NCBI RefSeq assembly: GCF_900170035.1 | Contig: NZ_LT828540.1 | Span: forward strand, 579,280-643,279 | Direction of reading: 5' to 3' | Source: Desulfamplus magnetovallimortis | GTDB lineage: Bacteria; Desulfobacterota; Desulfobacteria; Desulfobacterales; Desulfobacteraceae | DNA: 64,000 nt | Shown: positions 1 through 11,400 of the stretch, in pieces | How the letters are laid out: every line of letters begins with the position of its first letter | Position numbering within the stretch: position 1 is the stretch's first letter | The notes under the pieces: generated by a model | The model's input: the letters and a program-made list of their open reading frames with translations, nothing else | Told to the model about the DNA's origin: nothing | Database searches by the model: none | Position numbers and translations under genes: made by a program

Positions 1-2
1 CA

Positions 3-3000
3 TCGGCGGGTATTGCAAGTGCCATAAAGGTTATTTTATCCCTTCAAAGGGAGCTTATCCCCCCCCATCTACATCTAAATGATCCCAATCCCATGATACC
101 ATGGTCGGAAATCCCCATTCATATACCTAAAGCTCCCATTCCATGGCCCCTGAAGCAGGATGGAGAGCGTGTAGCAGGAATCAGCTCCTTTGGTTTCAGT
201 GGCACCAATACCCATATGATTATATCTGGTATTGAGTCTGTAAAGGGTCCCTCCATCGGTTTCATCCAGGGTAAAGAAAGGGACACCAAGGGCATGGGAG
301 CAGGTGTCCGGAAAATGGAAAAAGGCTCCCAGGAGATGGAAAAAGCCCCCCGGGAAATGGAAAAAGCTTACCTCTTTCCCCTGTCAGCCCGTACCCCAAA
401 GGCATTAAAGGAGATGGCACGTCGATATATCAACGGCCCACTGTTACAGCCAAAGAACCAGACAAAAGAAAATGACCAGACAAGGATAGATGACCATATA
501 CGAGAAAATGGCCATATCCCAAAAAATGATCCTGAATGGCCCATTATTTGTGCCACCGCAGCTCAAGTCAGAACAGAATTTCCATATAGAATGACCCTGG
601 TTGCCGACAATAAAAAGATGGCAAGGGATATTCTCACCGATTATACACAGGATATTTATACGGATAACCTACAAATAACAGAAATGGAACAAAGCAGGGA
701 TATCTCCCGTGTGGTATTTCTCTTTACCGGTCAGGGTTCCCAATATCTGGAAATGGGTAAAGAGCTTTACGATACAGAACCTGTTTTCAAAAAAGCAATG
801 GATCAGTGCGATGAAATACTTAAACCTCATCTCAAGATACCCATCCTTGAACTGCTCTATGGAAGCGGCAATTACAATGAAGAACTTCTGAATGGTGATG
901 ACAGGGAAGAGCTTCTCAGCGGTGATAAAAGGAAAACAATCCTTAGCGATGATGAAAGGGAGGAACTTCTTAATAGCACAGGCTATACCCAGCCCGCCCT
1001 TTTTGCCATGGAATATGCCCTGGCACAGCTCTGGATGAGCTGGGGAATAAGACCCTCGGCAATGATTGGACATAGTGTGGGGGAATACGTTGCGGCCTGT
1101 ATTGCCGGTGTTTTTTCCCTTAAAGACGCACTCTATCTGATTGCCCTAAGGGCACGCCTCATGCAGGATCTGCCACGGGAAGGAGCCATGGCAGCAATTT
1201 TTGCATCGTCCCAGGTTGTTGAACAGGCTATTTTGCAACATAATGCAGCAACCTCCCATAATATATCGGTTGCTGCATATAATGCCCCAAAAAACACTGT
1301 TATTTCAGGTAAAAGGGAATCTGTTGAGTCCATCCTTAAAACCTTTACTGAATGGGGAATTGAATACAGACACCTGCCGGTGTCCCATGCCTTCCACTCT
1401 GAACTTATGGATCCCATACTAAATGATTTTCACAGGAGAACACTTGAAATTGATTACCAACCCCCAAGGATAGAGATAATTTCAAATATCACAGGAAAGG
1501 TTGCGGGCACAGAGATTGGCACAGGAGATTACTGGGTACGTCACCTGCGTTCCCCTGTTAGGTTTGCCGATGGAATCACCACCCTGCTAAAGGGCAGCCA
1601 TGGCTCATTTATTGAGATAGGCCCCTCGGCCACCCTTATAAGTATGGCAAGACAGATAGCAGAAAACCAAATGCGGGAGAGAGTAACACAGGAGAGAGCA
1701 ATAAAGGAGAGAGCAACACAGCAGAGAGCAACAAAGAAGGGAGCAACAAAGAAGGGAGCAACAAAGAAGGGAGCAACAAAGGAATCAGATGCGGCTCCCC
1801 TATGGCTTCCCAGCATACGTCGCAAAACTCCCCCAAGGCGTACAATTCTTAAAAGCCTTGGATGCTACTGGGCCAATGGGGGTGTGGTAAATTTTGGAGC
1901 TGTGAACCACTCCATTGCCACTGTTGATAAAAACTTGAGACTACCCACCTACCCCTTTGAACATCGCCCTTACTGGAAAGAGGTGGAAGTGGACAGTCCA
2001 AGGAGCACATTAAAGGGGTTAAGCCAACTGGATCATCCCCTGCTTATGAACTGTTTCCAATCTCCCTTATTGAAGTCAACCTTTTTTGAAACAATGTTTG
2101 ACCAAAGGAGAATACCCCTTCTGAATGACCACCGTGTATTTGGACAACTGGTTGTGGCCGGAGCCACCCATATATCTCTTATTTCAGCAGCAATACTTGT
2201 TCACAACTCTTTTCCGTTTTCTCTAAGGGAAGTGCTTTTCCCCCAGGCCCTTGTTGTGCCGGAAGATGATGCTGTGCCTGTCCAGTTAACAATTTCAACC
2301 CCAAAAAACAATGGGGAGATGGATTTCAGGCTAATCAGCTTAGATGAAAGTGGCCAGCAGTCAGCTCTCCATGCAAAGGGCTCTGTTATTACAAACAGTA
2401 TGGAAAGCATCAATGTCAATATGGAGATGGATAGCACAGAAAATTTGCAGGCTCATTACAATAAACTCCAGAATATTAACGCAAAGGATATTACAAAAAA
2501 GGAGATTACAAAAGAGGAGATAAAAGAAAAATTAGATGAAATCCGTAAAAGCTGCCAGGAAGAGATCCCTGTAAATGAAGTTTATAACCTGCAAAGGGAA
2601 CGCCATATTGTTCTTGGCCCATCCTACCAATGGCTCAAAAGTCTGCACAGGGGAAGGGATGAAGTTATTGCAACCCTTGCTCCGCCAGAGCTTGTTTTAA
2701 ATATGGATTCCAATGTTATGGACGATCCATCTAAGTATGAAATCCATCCAGGACTTATAGACTCCTGTTTTGGTGCCATGGTGATGACCCGCTCCATGGA
2801 AGTTGATGAAACATTTATTCCTTTTTCCATGGGAGAACTCCACATCTATAGAGCTGTATCAGGTATTCCCTTACTCATTGTCCATGCAAGGCTAACCCAC
2901 CAGGATGAAAACCGCCTGATTGGCGATATTGAAATCTATTCACAGGAAGATTACATGCCGGTGGCAAAGTTTGTTGCCCTGGAGGGAAGGAAGGCCGCCC

Positions 3001-5432
3001 GCACTGCCCTTCTGCAAAAATCAGACAAGGAACATGAAAGCCTCTACAAAATATCCTGGGAAAAATACAAAGACCATAGCTCTGAAAACCAGCCTGGATC
3101 AAAGGATATCGGGTCAACTTTAAAAATGATTTCAGGAAAAGATAAACCATGGCTTATCTTTACTGATGAAGATGGCATTGGTAAAGCAACGGCTGAACTT
3201 ATGGAACAGAGGGGAATTGCCACCATAACAGTAAAGGCAGATCTCCATGGAGATGCCTTAAAACAGCTTTATACAAATCTTTTTACCATTAACCCTAATA
3301 CACATTCATCTAATACAACAGCATCTAATATAACAGCATCCAATACAACCTCATCCAATACAATCTCATCCAATACAATCTCATCCTCCAGACCCTTTGA
3401 AATGCTGTTTTCCGCCTGCGGCCCCCTGGGGGGAATAATATTTCTATGGAATAATATTAAAACTGATGAAAAAAATGACCTTGGGAATGAGTCTGAAATA
3501 ACTTTCCCAAACTCCCCCTTGCAACTCTGTGAGAGGGAACCGGGGGGTGAGATAAATGGACAAGTTATTAAAAATCCATTCCTTAATCATGAGACAGAAA
3601 CTCTTTTAAATATTTTGAAATCCCTCACAAAGGTATCTATTCCCATTGAGAATCTTCCAGGACGCATACTGGTAACCACCTGTGGAAGCTGCCGGGCAAC
3701 CCTCCAGGATACCATTCCCAATCCCCAACAGGCAGCCCTGTGGGGTCTTTCCCTATCTGCTGCCCAGGAGCAGCCGGCTTTTGGCTTAACCTGTGTGGAT
3801 ATACCCCCTGATACACAACCTGACCAATGTGCCAGATATCTCATGGAAACCATTGAACTCCCCTTAACGGAAAACAGAATTGCATGGCGTAATGGCCATG
3901 CCCATGTGCCGAGGCTGGTACCCGTCACACACGTTATTAAAAACCGCTCCCTTAAAACAGATGATAATTTAATAGATAAAGAAAAAACATATCTTATAAC
4001 CGGTGGCATGGGGGCACTGGGTATAAAGCTTGCTGACTGGCTGGTGGAAAAGGGAGCACGCCACCTTGCCCTTTTAGGACGTACCCCTGTAAGCCTCACT
4101 GGTGATAATGACAATAGCGGCAATGCTTATAATGGCAATACCGACAATGTCTATAATGACAATAATTATAATAGTGATGCAAATATTCACAATAACAGCA
4201 CACATGGGAACAACCCCATACATATGGCATTAAATGAGCTAAAGGAAAAATCAGCAGAACCCATATACTATTCCGTGGATATCTCCAATGGGGATGAGCT
4301 TGCCCGTATATTTAAAGAGATATCCATGAAGCAACCTGCCATTGGGGGGGTCTTCCACCTTGCAGGCCAGCTCCATGACGCCCTCATTGGTGACCAGACC
4401 GATGATACCCTTAAAAAGGTCATGGAACCCAAGGCCCTTGGTTGCTGGAATCTCCATGGGTTAACCTGTGACCTGGATACCCTGGATCATTTTGTATGTT
4501 TTAGCTCCATTGCTTCTGTTTTGGGAAGTGCCGGGCAGAGTAACTATGGTGCTGCCAATGCCTTTTTAGATGCCCTCATAGATCACCGCAGAGCATTGGA
4601 ACTGCCGGGACTTAGCATAAACTGGGGCCCCTGGGCAGAGGCTGGAATGGCAGCCCGCCTTAATCCCAAACTCAGTGAGCAGATGAAGAACCAGGGAATT
4701 TATCCCATGGAACCTGACTCTTCCATGGAAACCCTGGGCAGACTTCTCTCAATGGCCTTCAATGATCATAATATGAATAAAACCCACCCTGACAGAATTT
4801 CCCAGGCTGTTGTAATTACCGCTGCCTGGGATCTATATACAAGGGGAAATGAAATTCCATTTCTTGAACGCTGTATTAATAAAGAATTATACAATAATGA
4901 TGTGGCTAATGATAAAAAGGCATCTCTTATCCAGCAGCTTGCCCCTCTATCCCGAGAGGAACGCCGGGTACATTTAAATAGACACCTTCAAAAACTTGTG
5001 GGTACAGTACTACGCATGGAGGCCTCTGACGTGGCTCCCCGTATCCCACTTTTTGATATAGGCATTGATTCCCTCATGGCACTGGAGATGAAAAACCAGC
5101 TACAAAGACACCTTGAAACACCTTTAAGTGCCACCCTGCTGTTTGACTATCCCACCATTGAGACCCTGACCACCTACTTCCTTGATGAAGCCCTTTTATC
5201 AAAACTGTCGGAGCATAAAGGGCCTGATGCAGAAAAAATATCTGATGGAAAAACCAATGGATATCTGGATGAAACCAATGGATATCGGGTAGAAACGGCC
5301 AGGCAAAATAGTGCAAAGGATTCTGATTCCCCTGGCGATGGGGATGAGGTTGTAAATATACAAGAGATATCAGATGATGAAGCCGAAGCCATGCTTCTGG
5401 CACAACTTGAAAAACTGGAGGATCATTCATAA
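3..5432 (+). CDS. Type I modular PKS, KS-AT-DH-KR-ACP (5' end outside window)
   Basis: Extends the growing polyketide by one malonate-type unit and reduces it. The frame is already open at position 3 with KS C-terminal sequence (GIASAIKVILSL, then SSFGFSGTNTH), so the gene starts upstream. Domains: AT about 706-1650 (FTGQGSQY; GHSVGE at 1069; HAFHS at 1387, a malonyl-type motif); DH about 2035-2990; KR about 3040-4650 (nucleotide motif TGGMGALG near 3995; Ser in FSSIAS, Tyr in QSNYGAAN); ACP about 4960-5190 (GIDSL). The DH is atypical: HxxxGxxxxP reads HRVFGQLVVA, and the second motif HPGLIDSCFG lacks the usual Gln, so dehydration is uncertain. The KR has an L-x-D feature suggesting B-type. 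The C-terminus (DDEAEAMLLAQLEKLE) looks like a docking helix for the next PKS, which begins 4 bases after the stop. In-frame repeats and one coding MITE are inserted in linkers and loops. Confidence 0.93.
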   Translation, partial: SAGIASAIKVILSLQRELIPPHLHLNDPNPMIPWSEIPIHIPKAPIPWPLKQDGERVAGISSFGFSGTNTHMIISGIESVKGPSIGFIQGKERDTKGMGAGVRKMEKGSQEMEKAPREMEKAYLFPLSARTPKALKEMARRYINGPLLQPKNQTKENDQTRIDDHIRENGHIPKNDPEWPIICATAAQVRTEFPYRMTLVADNKKMARDILTDYTQDIYTDNLQITEMEQSRDISRVVFLFTGQGSQYLEMGKELYDTEPVFKKAMDQCDEILKPHLKIPILELLYGSGNYNEELLNGDDREELLSGDKRKTILSDDEREELLNSTGYTQPALFAMEYALAQLWMSWGIRPSAMIGHSVGEYVAACIAGVFSLKDALYLIALRARLMQDLPREGAMAAIFASSQVVEQAILQHNAATSHNISVAAYNAPKNTVISGKRESVESILKTFTEWGIEYRHLPVSHAFHSELMDPILNDFHRRTLEIDYQPPRIEIISNITGKVAGTEIGTGDYWVRHLRSPVRFADGITTLLKGSHGSFIEIGPSATLISMARQIAENQMRERVTQERAIKERATQQRATKKGATKKGATKKGATKESDAAPLWLPSIRRKTPPRRTILKSLGCYWANGGVVNFGAVNHSIATVDKNLRLPTYPFEHRPYWKEVEVDSPRSTLKGLSQLDHPLLMNCFQSPLLKSTFFETMFDQRRIPLLNDHRVFGQLVVAGATHISLISAAILVHNSFPFSLREVLFPQALVVPEDDAVPVQLTISTPKNNGEMDFRLISLDESGQQSALHAKGSVITNSMESINVNMEMDSTENLQAHYNKLQNINAKDITKKEITKEEIKEKLDEIRKSCQEEIPVNEVYNLQRERHIVLGPSYQWLKSLHRGRDEVIATLAPPELVLNMDSNVMDDPSKYEIHPGLIDSCFGAMVMTRSMEVDETFIPFSMGELHIYRAVSGIPLLIVHARLTHQDENRLIGDIEIYSQEDYMPVAKFVALEGRKAARTALLQKSDKEHESLYKISWEKYKDHSSENQPGSKDIGSTLKMISGKDKPWLIFTDEDGIGKATAELMEQRGIATITVKADLHGDALKQLYTNLFTINPNTHSSNTTASNITASNTTSSNTISSNTISSSRPFEMLFSACGPLGGIIFLWNNIKTDEKNDLGNESEITFPNSPLQLCEREPGGEINGQVIKNPFLNHETETLLNILKSLTKVSIPIENLPGRILVTTCGSCRATLQDTIPNPQQAALWGLSLSAAQEQPAFGLTCVDIPPDTQPDQCARYLMETIELPLTENRIAWRNGHAHVPRLVPVTHVIKNRSLKTDDNLIDKEKTYLITGGMGALGIKLADWLVEKGARHLALLGRTPVSLTGDNDNSGNAYNGNTDNVYNDNNYNSDANIHNNSTHGNNPIHMALNELKEKSAEPIYYSVDISNGDELARIFKEISMKQPAIGGVFHLAGQLHDALIGDQTDDTLKKVMEPKALGCWNLHGLTCDLDTLDHFVCFSSIASVLGSAGQSNYGAANAFLDALIDHRRALELPGLSINWGPWAEAGMAARLNPKLSEQMKNQGIYPMEPDSSMETLGRLLSMAFNDHNMNKTHPDRISQAVVITAAWDLYTRGNEIPFLERCINKELYNNDVANDKKASLIQQLAPLSREERRVHLNRHLQKLVGTVLRMEASDVAPRIPLFDIGIDSLMALEMKNQLQRHLETPLSATLLFDYPTIETLTTYFLDEALLSKLSEHKGPDAEKISDGKTNGYLDETNGYRVETARQNSAKDSDSPGDGDEVVNIQEISDDEAEAMLLAQLEKLEDHS
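1676..1785 (+). repeat. In-frame 15-bp tandem repeat in PKS-1 AT/DH linker
   Basis: About seven imperfect units of 15 bp encode RATKK/KGATK-like pentapeptides directly after the AT core (before the LPTYPF post-AT motif). The last three units are nearly identical, pointing to recent slipped-strand expansion. Confidence 0.85.
3308..3388 (+). repeat. In-frame 15-bp tandem repeat in PKS-1 KR structural subdomain
   Basis: Five to six units of 15 bp encode SNTTA/SNTIS pentapeptides in a low-complexity Ser/Thr/Asn loop. The unit length is a multiple of three, so the frame is kept. Confidence 0.8.
3484..3582 (+). mobile_element. Coding MITE, family 1, copy a (99 bp, in frame)
   Basis: A 99-bp palindromic unit bounded by GGAATG and CATTCC, with imperfect terminal inverted repeats (GGAATG..CTGAAATAACTT against GGAATGG..TTTAATAACTT in reverse complement) and a C-rich/G-rich core. 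It is translated as part of PKS-1 (NESEITFPNSP ... GGEINGQ). A second copy of the same length, orientation and reading frame lies in PKS-2 at 9764-9862. No clear target duplication was seen. Confidence 0.75.
4103..4212 (+). repeat. Asn/Gly/Asp-rich low-complexity insertion in PKS-1 KR
   Basis: About 36 residues dominated by Asn, Asp, Gly and Tyr, encoded by AAT/GGC/GAC-rich imperfect repeats. They follow the LLGRTPV strand of the KR Rossmann fold, where other KRs have only a short loop. The frame is kept and the catalytic motifs downstream are intact. Confidence 0.7.
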
Positions 5433-5436
5433 TCCC

Positions 5437-8400
5437 ATGACCACCACAGACCTGTCCGCCACCAAAAGAGCTCTTATCGCCCTGCAGGATATGCAGAAAA
5501 AACTGAATACCCTGAAACAGAAACAGAAAGAACCCATTGCTGTTATATCGGTATCATGCCGTTTTCCAGGAGAATGCAACACACCGGAGAAATTTTGGGA
5601 AAAGTTATCCAATGGATATGATGCCATAGAAACAATTCCGGCAGATCGCTGGGATGCCGATGCCTGGTTTGATGAAGATCCTGATGCCCCTGGCAGGATG
5701 TGTACCCGACGCAGTGCATTTCTTAAGGATATTGACAAATTTGATCCTAAATTCTTCGGCCTGTCACCTCGTGAAGCTGCCACCATAGATCCCCAGCAGA
5801 GGATTTTGCTGGAGCTGGCCTGGGAAGCATTTGAAAACGCCAATATCCCTCCGGACAAGCTCTATGGAAGCCGTACAGGTGTTTACGCAGGAGTTGCCAA
5901 TTTTGAATATGGTGCCCATCTGCTCTGGTCAGATCCAGACCTTATAACCCCCTATGCAGGTACAGGTGGCTCCCTTGGTGTCACTGCAGGCCGTCTATCC
6001 TATACATTTGGTTTGACCGGCCCAAGTCTCATTGTGGATACAGCATGTTCATCATCCCTTGTTACAACCCACCTTGCCTGCCAGGCACTTCGCCTTGGGG
6101 AGTGTGACATGGCACTTTCCGCAGGGGTCAACCTGTTTTTCGGCCCTGAAACCCACATCAATTTCAGCAAGGCCAGGATGCTCTCACCAGATGGCTGCTG
6201 CAAAACCTTTGACGCATCAGCAGATGGATATGCAAGGGGAGAAGGTGCCGGGGTTATTCTCCTCAAACGACTGTCCGATGCTGAAAAAGATGGAGACACC
6301 ATTCTTGCCGTTATAAAAGGATCAGCGGTTAACCAGGACGGCCCCAGCGGAGGTCTCACCGTACCCAATGGCCCTTCCCAGCAAAAGGTGATCAAACAGG
6401 CACTGGAATATGCTGGAATCACACCGGAACAGGTTGATTATGTGGAGGCACACGGCACAGGTACATCTTTAGGAGATCCCATTGAAGTTCGGGCTCTTGG
6501 CAAGGTTTATGGAGACAATCGCTCCATGGACAATCCCCTTAAAATTGCATCGGTTAAAACAAATATAGGTCATCTTGAGGCTGCCGCAGGTGTTGCAGCA
6601 CTCATAAAAACTATCATGATGATACACCATGGCAAGATTGTTCCCCATCTTCATCTGAAGGAACCCACTCCCCATATCCCCTGGGAAGAACTTCCCCTGA
6701 AAATTCCAACCCAGCTTACCAACTGGGATAATCCCGTCAGGATTGCCGGTGTAAGCTCCTTCAGCTTCAGCGGAACCAACGCCCATATAATTTTGTCAAA
6801 CCATATCAGCAGCAATACTAACTGCAATACCAATACTAATAAAAATAACAATATAATAGACAACAAAAAAGATAGGGAATACAGAGACAATACCAAGGAC
6901 TCTGCCACCACCGTGAAATCAACTTTGGGCAGATTACGTACCCATTGGCATATTTTACCGCTTTCTGCAAAGGATGATGCTGCACTTGATCAACTGCTGA
7001 TCAGGTACCAGGAACATTCAGTATCCCAGAATTGGAGTGATCTATCCTGGCCTGCCCTATGCCATACAGCATCAACGGGGCGTGCCCACCTTCCCTGGAG
7101 GATGGCAGTTATATCAAGGGATATCTCCTGCCTTGAAAAAGAAAAGATAGGCCAAACCTCACCCCCCGATATAACCATAAAAGGCCGTGCAGGAGCTGCT
7201 CCTGAAAAAATTGCTTTTCTATTCACCGGCCAGGGTTCCCAGTATAAGGATATGGGCATATCTCTATATCGGGATTCAAGGGTTTTCCGCGGGGCAATTG
7301 ACAAGTGTGATGAACTGCTAAGACCATACCTAATTGATTCATTGGTTGATCTTTTATATTCACCGAATGGGAGTATTATAGATGAAAATTCAGGTTTAAA
7401 CAGGACTTCCATAACCCAGCCTGTCATTTTTGCCCTGGAATATGCCCTGTTCAAATTATGGGATTCCTGGGGTATCCGCCCCGATGCCCTTCTCGGGCAC
7501 AGTGTGGGAGAATATGCCGCAGCATGTGCAGCTGGAATCTTTTCCCTTGAAGATGGTATCCGCCTCATATCCCAAAGGGGTCGCCTTATGGAAACCATGT
7601 GTAACCCCGGAGCCATGTTGTCAATCCCCCTTGATGAAAAGGAAATCCTTGCCAGGATAAAAGAGTATGCCCCTGACCTGGTTATAGCAACCATAAACGG
7701 CCCTGAATCAGTTGTGGTGTCAGGCCCCTCCCCTTCGGTGGATAGATTTTCACAGACACTTGAAAATCAAGGGATTAAAGCCAAGTCTTTAAGGGTATCC
7801 CACGCCTTCCACTCCCCCATGATGGAACCCATGCTAAAAAGTTTCAGGGAAATTGCCGGCTCCATTACCTTTAATGAAATCAACATACCCATCTATTCCA
7901 ATATGACTGGAGAACCCATGGGCAGGGAGATGGCAACCCCTGATTACTGGGTACAACATGTAATATCTCCGGTGAGATTTGCCCGGGGCATGGAAAGGAT
8001 GCTAAAGGACGGCTACCGTACATTTGTGGAGATAGGGCCAAAACCTACCCTTTGTGCTTTGGGCAACGATATTGCCGAAAATCTGGATATGGATATGGCG
8101 TCCCAATGCCTGTGGCTTCCTTCCCTGCGTTATGGACATGGTGCATGGCCAAGGATGCTGGAGAGTCTTGGAAGATTATGGTTAAAGGGTTCTGATATAA
8201 ACTGGCCTGCTGTTACGGGAAATGCCACTGATTTTAAAAATTATCCTTTGGACATACAAGGAACTTCAAGAGATCGAAAAGGGGATCCAACAAATTTAGA
8301 AAAAAATTCCATGGATTCAAAAGAAAGCTGCCCAAGGGGTAATGATAATTCCTGCCAGGCCTACATAAGGCTTCCCAATTACCCCTTCCAGCGTCGCAGT

Positions 8401-11400
8401 TACATGATAGACTGGATAAGCCCCAAAATTCCTGATAAATATAACAAACTTCATGGAAAATATAACAAACAACCTGATAAATTCAACAAGCTCTTTAACA
8501 CATATAACAAATCCTCTGTTGATCAAAATTTACCAGGGGATACAATGCTCCTTGGCACATCCCTGAACTCACCTGCAATCTCCCAGGATACCCATATATT
8601 CATGCCTTCACTTGATGTGGAAACAATGTCACTGCTTATCCACCACCAGATATTTGGAGCAGTGGTTTTGCCTGCCGCAGGGCATGTTGAACTGGCACTT
8701 GAAGCAGCAGTTAGGCTCAATATGGATAGATCCCCATTGAAACGACAGGGAGAGGGGTCAGTATCCACAACTATCCAAACAAAACCAGGCATTATCCTTG
8801 AAAACCTCTCTCTCCACCAGGCCTTGGTGCTACCTGAAGCAGGTGAAGAAAAAAGCATTCAGGTGATTTTAAAACAGGTGGATAATGGATATGATTTTGA
8901 AATTGTAAGCGGCTTTGGAAAAAGCTGGACACGCCATTCCAACGGGCAGCTTCGTTATATTGAATCTTCAAAAATTCAATCCTCAAAAACTGATCATTCA
9001 AAAACTTATCCCTCAGAAACTTATCCCTCAAAAAATGATATCTCAAAACCACTTTTACCCCCTGTTTCCCTGAAACATTTGCAGGAAACATGCACCACCA
9101 CAATATCTGTTTCTGAATATTACAGAAAAACAAATGAAGCTGGTATCGCCCATGGAGAAAAATTCAAAGCCATGGAAAAACTGTGGCAGGGAAAGGGTAT
9201 TATACTTGCAAAATTTCAAATTCCGGATGGGGTAACCATGGGACCCCATCAATTTCAGTTACACCCGGTTCTCCTTGATGCAGCATTCCAGACAGGGGGA
9301 GTGCCCCTTTTAAGCCGTGGAAAACCCTATCTGCCCGTTGCCATTGACCGCCTGTGTCAATACAAAAAACCATCATCATCACTTTGGTGTGCCGTATTTA
9401 TGAGAAAAGGAGCAGAGGAACAGGAACACATTGTAACAACAGATCTTGTTCTAATGGATGATAACGGCGGTGTTGTTGCAGAAGTTGAAGGTTTATATTT
9501 CCAACAAACAGATCCTAAAATACTAAAAATCCAGATTCCCTTTTCCCTTGGAGACTGGCTCTATAAGATGGTGTGGGTAACAAAGCCCATGTGGCAGCCT
9601 GAAGTGCCATGGCTTCCTGACCCTAAAACACTCACATCAAATCTAATGCCCCAGATGGAAAGCGCCCTTCCCAGTGTAATGTTTTATGAAAAGCTGTTTC
9701 CAATGATAAATACCCTTGTGGCAGCTTATGTACGGGATGCCCTTCTTGATTCGGGTGTATTAAGGAATGAGTCTGAAATAATTTTCCCAAACTCCCCCTC
9801 TCCAGTGATGGAGAGGGGGCTGGGGGGTGAGGTAAATGGACAAATTATTAAAAACCCATTCCTAAACAGCGAGTGTGATATTAAAAATATTGTTGAAAAA
9901 AGAGAGAAGCTTCTTCAACAACTGGAGGCTATACCGGAACACCACCGCCTCTTTGACCGCCTTATAACCATATTGGCCAACCATGGGGAAGGGATTGCAC
10001 ATAAAAATTCTTTGGCTCTAATTTCTGACATGAAAGAGGAGTTCCCCCAGGCAGAGGCTGAACTCACCCTCATTGAAAGGTGCGGAAACGGTCTAAAAGA
10101 GGTTTTGAGGGGTGAACAGGAGGGAATTCAGCTTCTTTTCCCCGGGGGGGATATGAGTGTGCTAACCCGTCTATATACCGATTCTCCAGGTGCCAGGGCA
10201 GTGAACTCCCTCCTTGAAAAAACCCTTTCAAATGCACTTAAACAGTTGCCGCAAGGAAACCAGGTACGCATCCTGGAGATAGGCGGAGGAACCGGGGGAA
10301 CCACTGCCCATGTTTTACACTGTCTTCCCGCTGAAAGAAGCCATTACACGTTCACAGATATAACGCCCATGTTTCTTGGAAATGCCAAAAAAAGATTCAG
10401 CCAATACAGTTTTATGGAGTATAAAGTGCTGAACATAGAAAAAGATCCACTTGAACAGGGCTTTGCGGCGGGTAGCTTCGATATCATTATTGCAGCCAAT
10501 GTACTCCATGCCACCCGTGATATGGGTGAAACCCTTGCCCATGTTAATACGCTCCTTGTCCCGGGGGGAATGCTTCTTCTCCTTGAGGGAACAACTGTCC
10601 AGCCCTGGCTTGATCTTACATTTGGAATGACAGATGGCTGGTGGAGATTTAACGACCTTAAGCTGCGGCAAAATAACCCTTTAATGGATATTGAAACATG
10701 GAAAAATGTACTTACAACCCAAGGTTTTGACAAACTTGGTGTTGTGGGACCAGACCAGGCCGCCGGCAGAGATATAGTGGGGCAATCTCTAATTGTTGCT
10801 GGAAAATCCTTTGGAAATGATTCCGAAATAGTTTCCCCCAACTCTCCTGAATATCTTATTATTTCCCATGACATGGCCATGGGAGAAGCTTTGGCCCCGC
10901 TCCTGAACTGCCAAAGGGAACATTGCCTAAGGGAGAGTCATCAAAGGGATAAACATTACTTATTAGATGCAGCAATGCTGACCCTTGAAACAAGCGAGTT
11001 TATTGCGGAAAAGATAGCTTCCATTGGAAATTTTAACACCATTTTATACCTTGCAAACCCTTACTTTGAAGGTGATGCAAGCACCAATATGCCAAATCAC
11101 AAAAGCTGCCATGCCTTTCTTAATCTGACAAAGGCCCTGGATATAATCAAGGATAACATGCCAGTGCTGCCGGAGCTTTGCATTGTAACCTGTGGTGCTG
11201 CTCCTGTCATGGAAAAGGGCAGGAAAGATGACAAAAAAACGAATATTTTCAATACCCCCATGTTTATAATGGCCCAGGTATTCTCCTATGAATACCCGGA
11301 GATCCCATGTACAATAGTGGATCTTCCGCCAATGGAACAATTTTTTCACAGGGAACCAAATAAAGCAACTCAATCATCATCTATGAAAGGTGCTGATTTG

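Noticed and set aside
10130-10800. Methyltransferase in PKS-2 as the missing O-methyltransferase for the extender unit
   Set aside because: It is embedded between DH and KR, the usual place and type of a C-methyltransferase acting on the ACP-bound chain.
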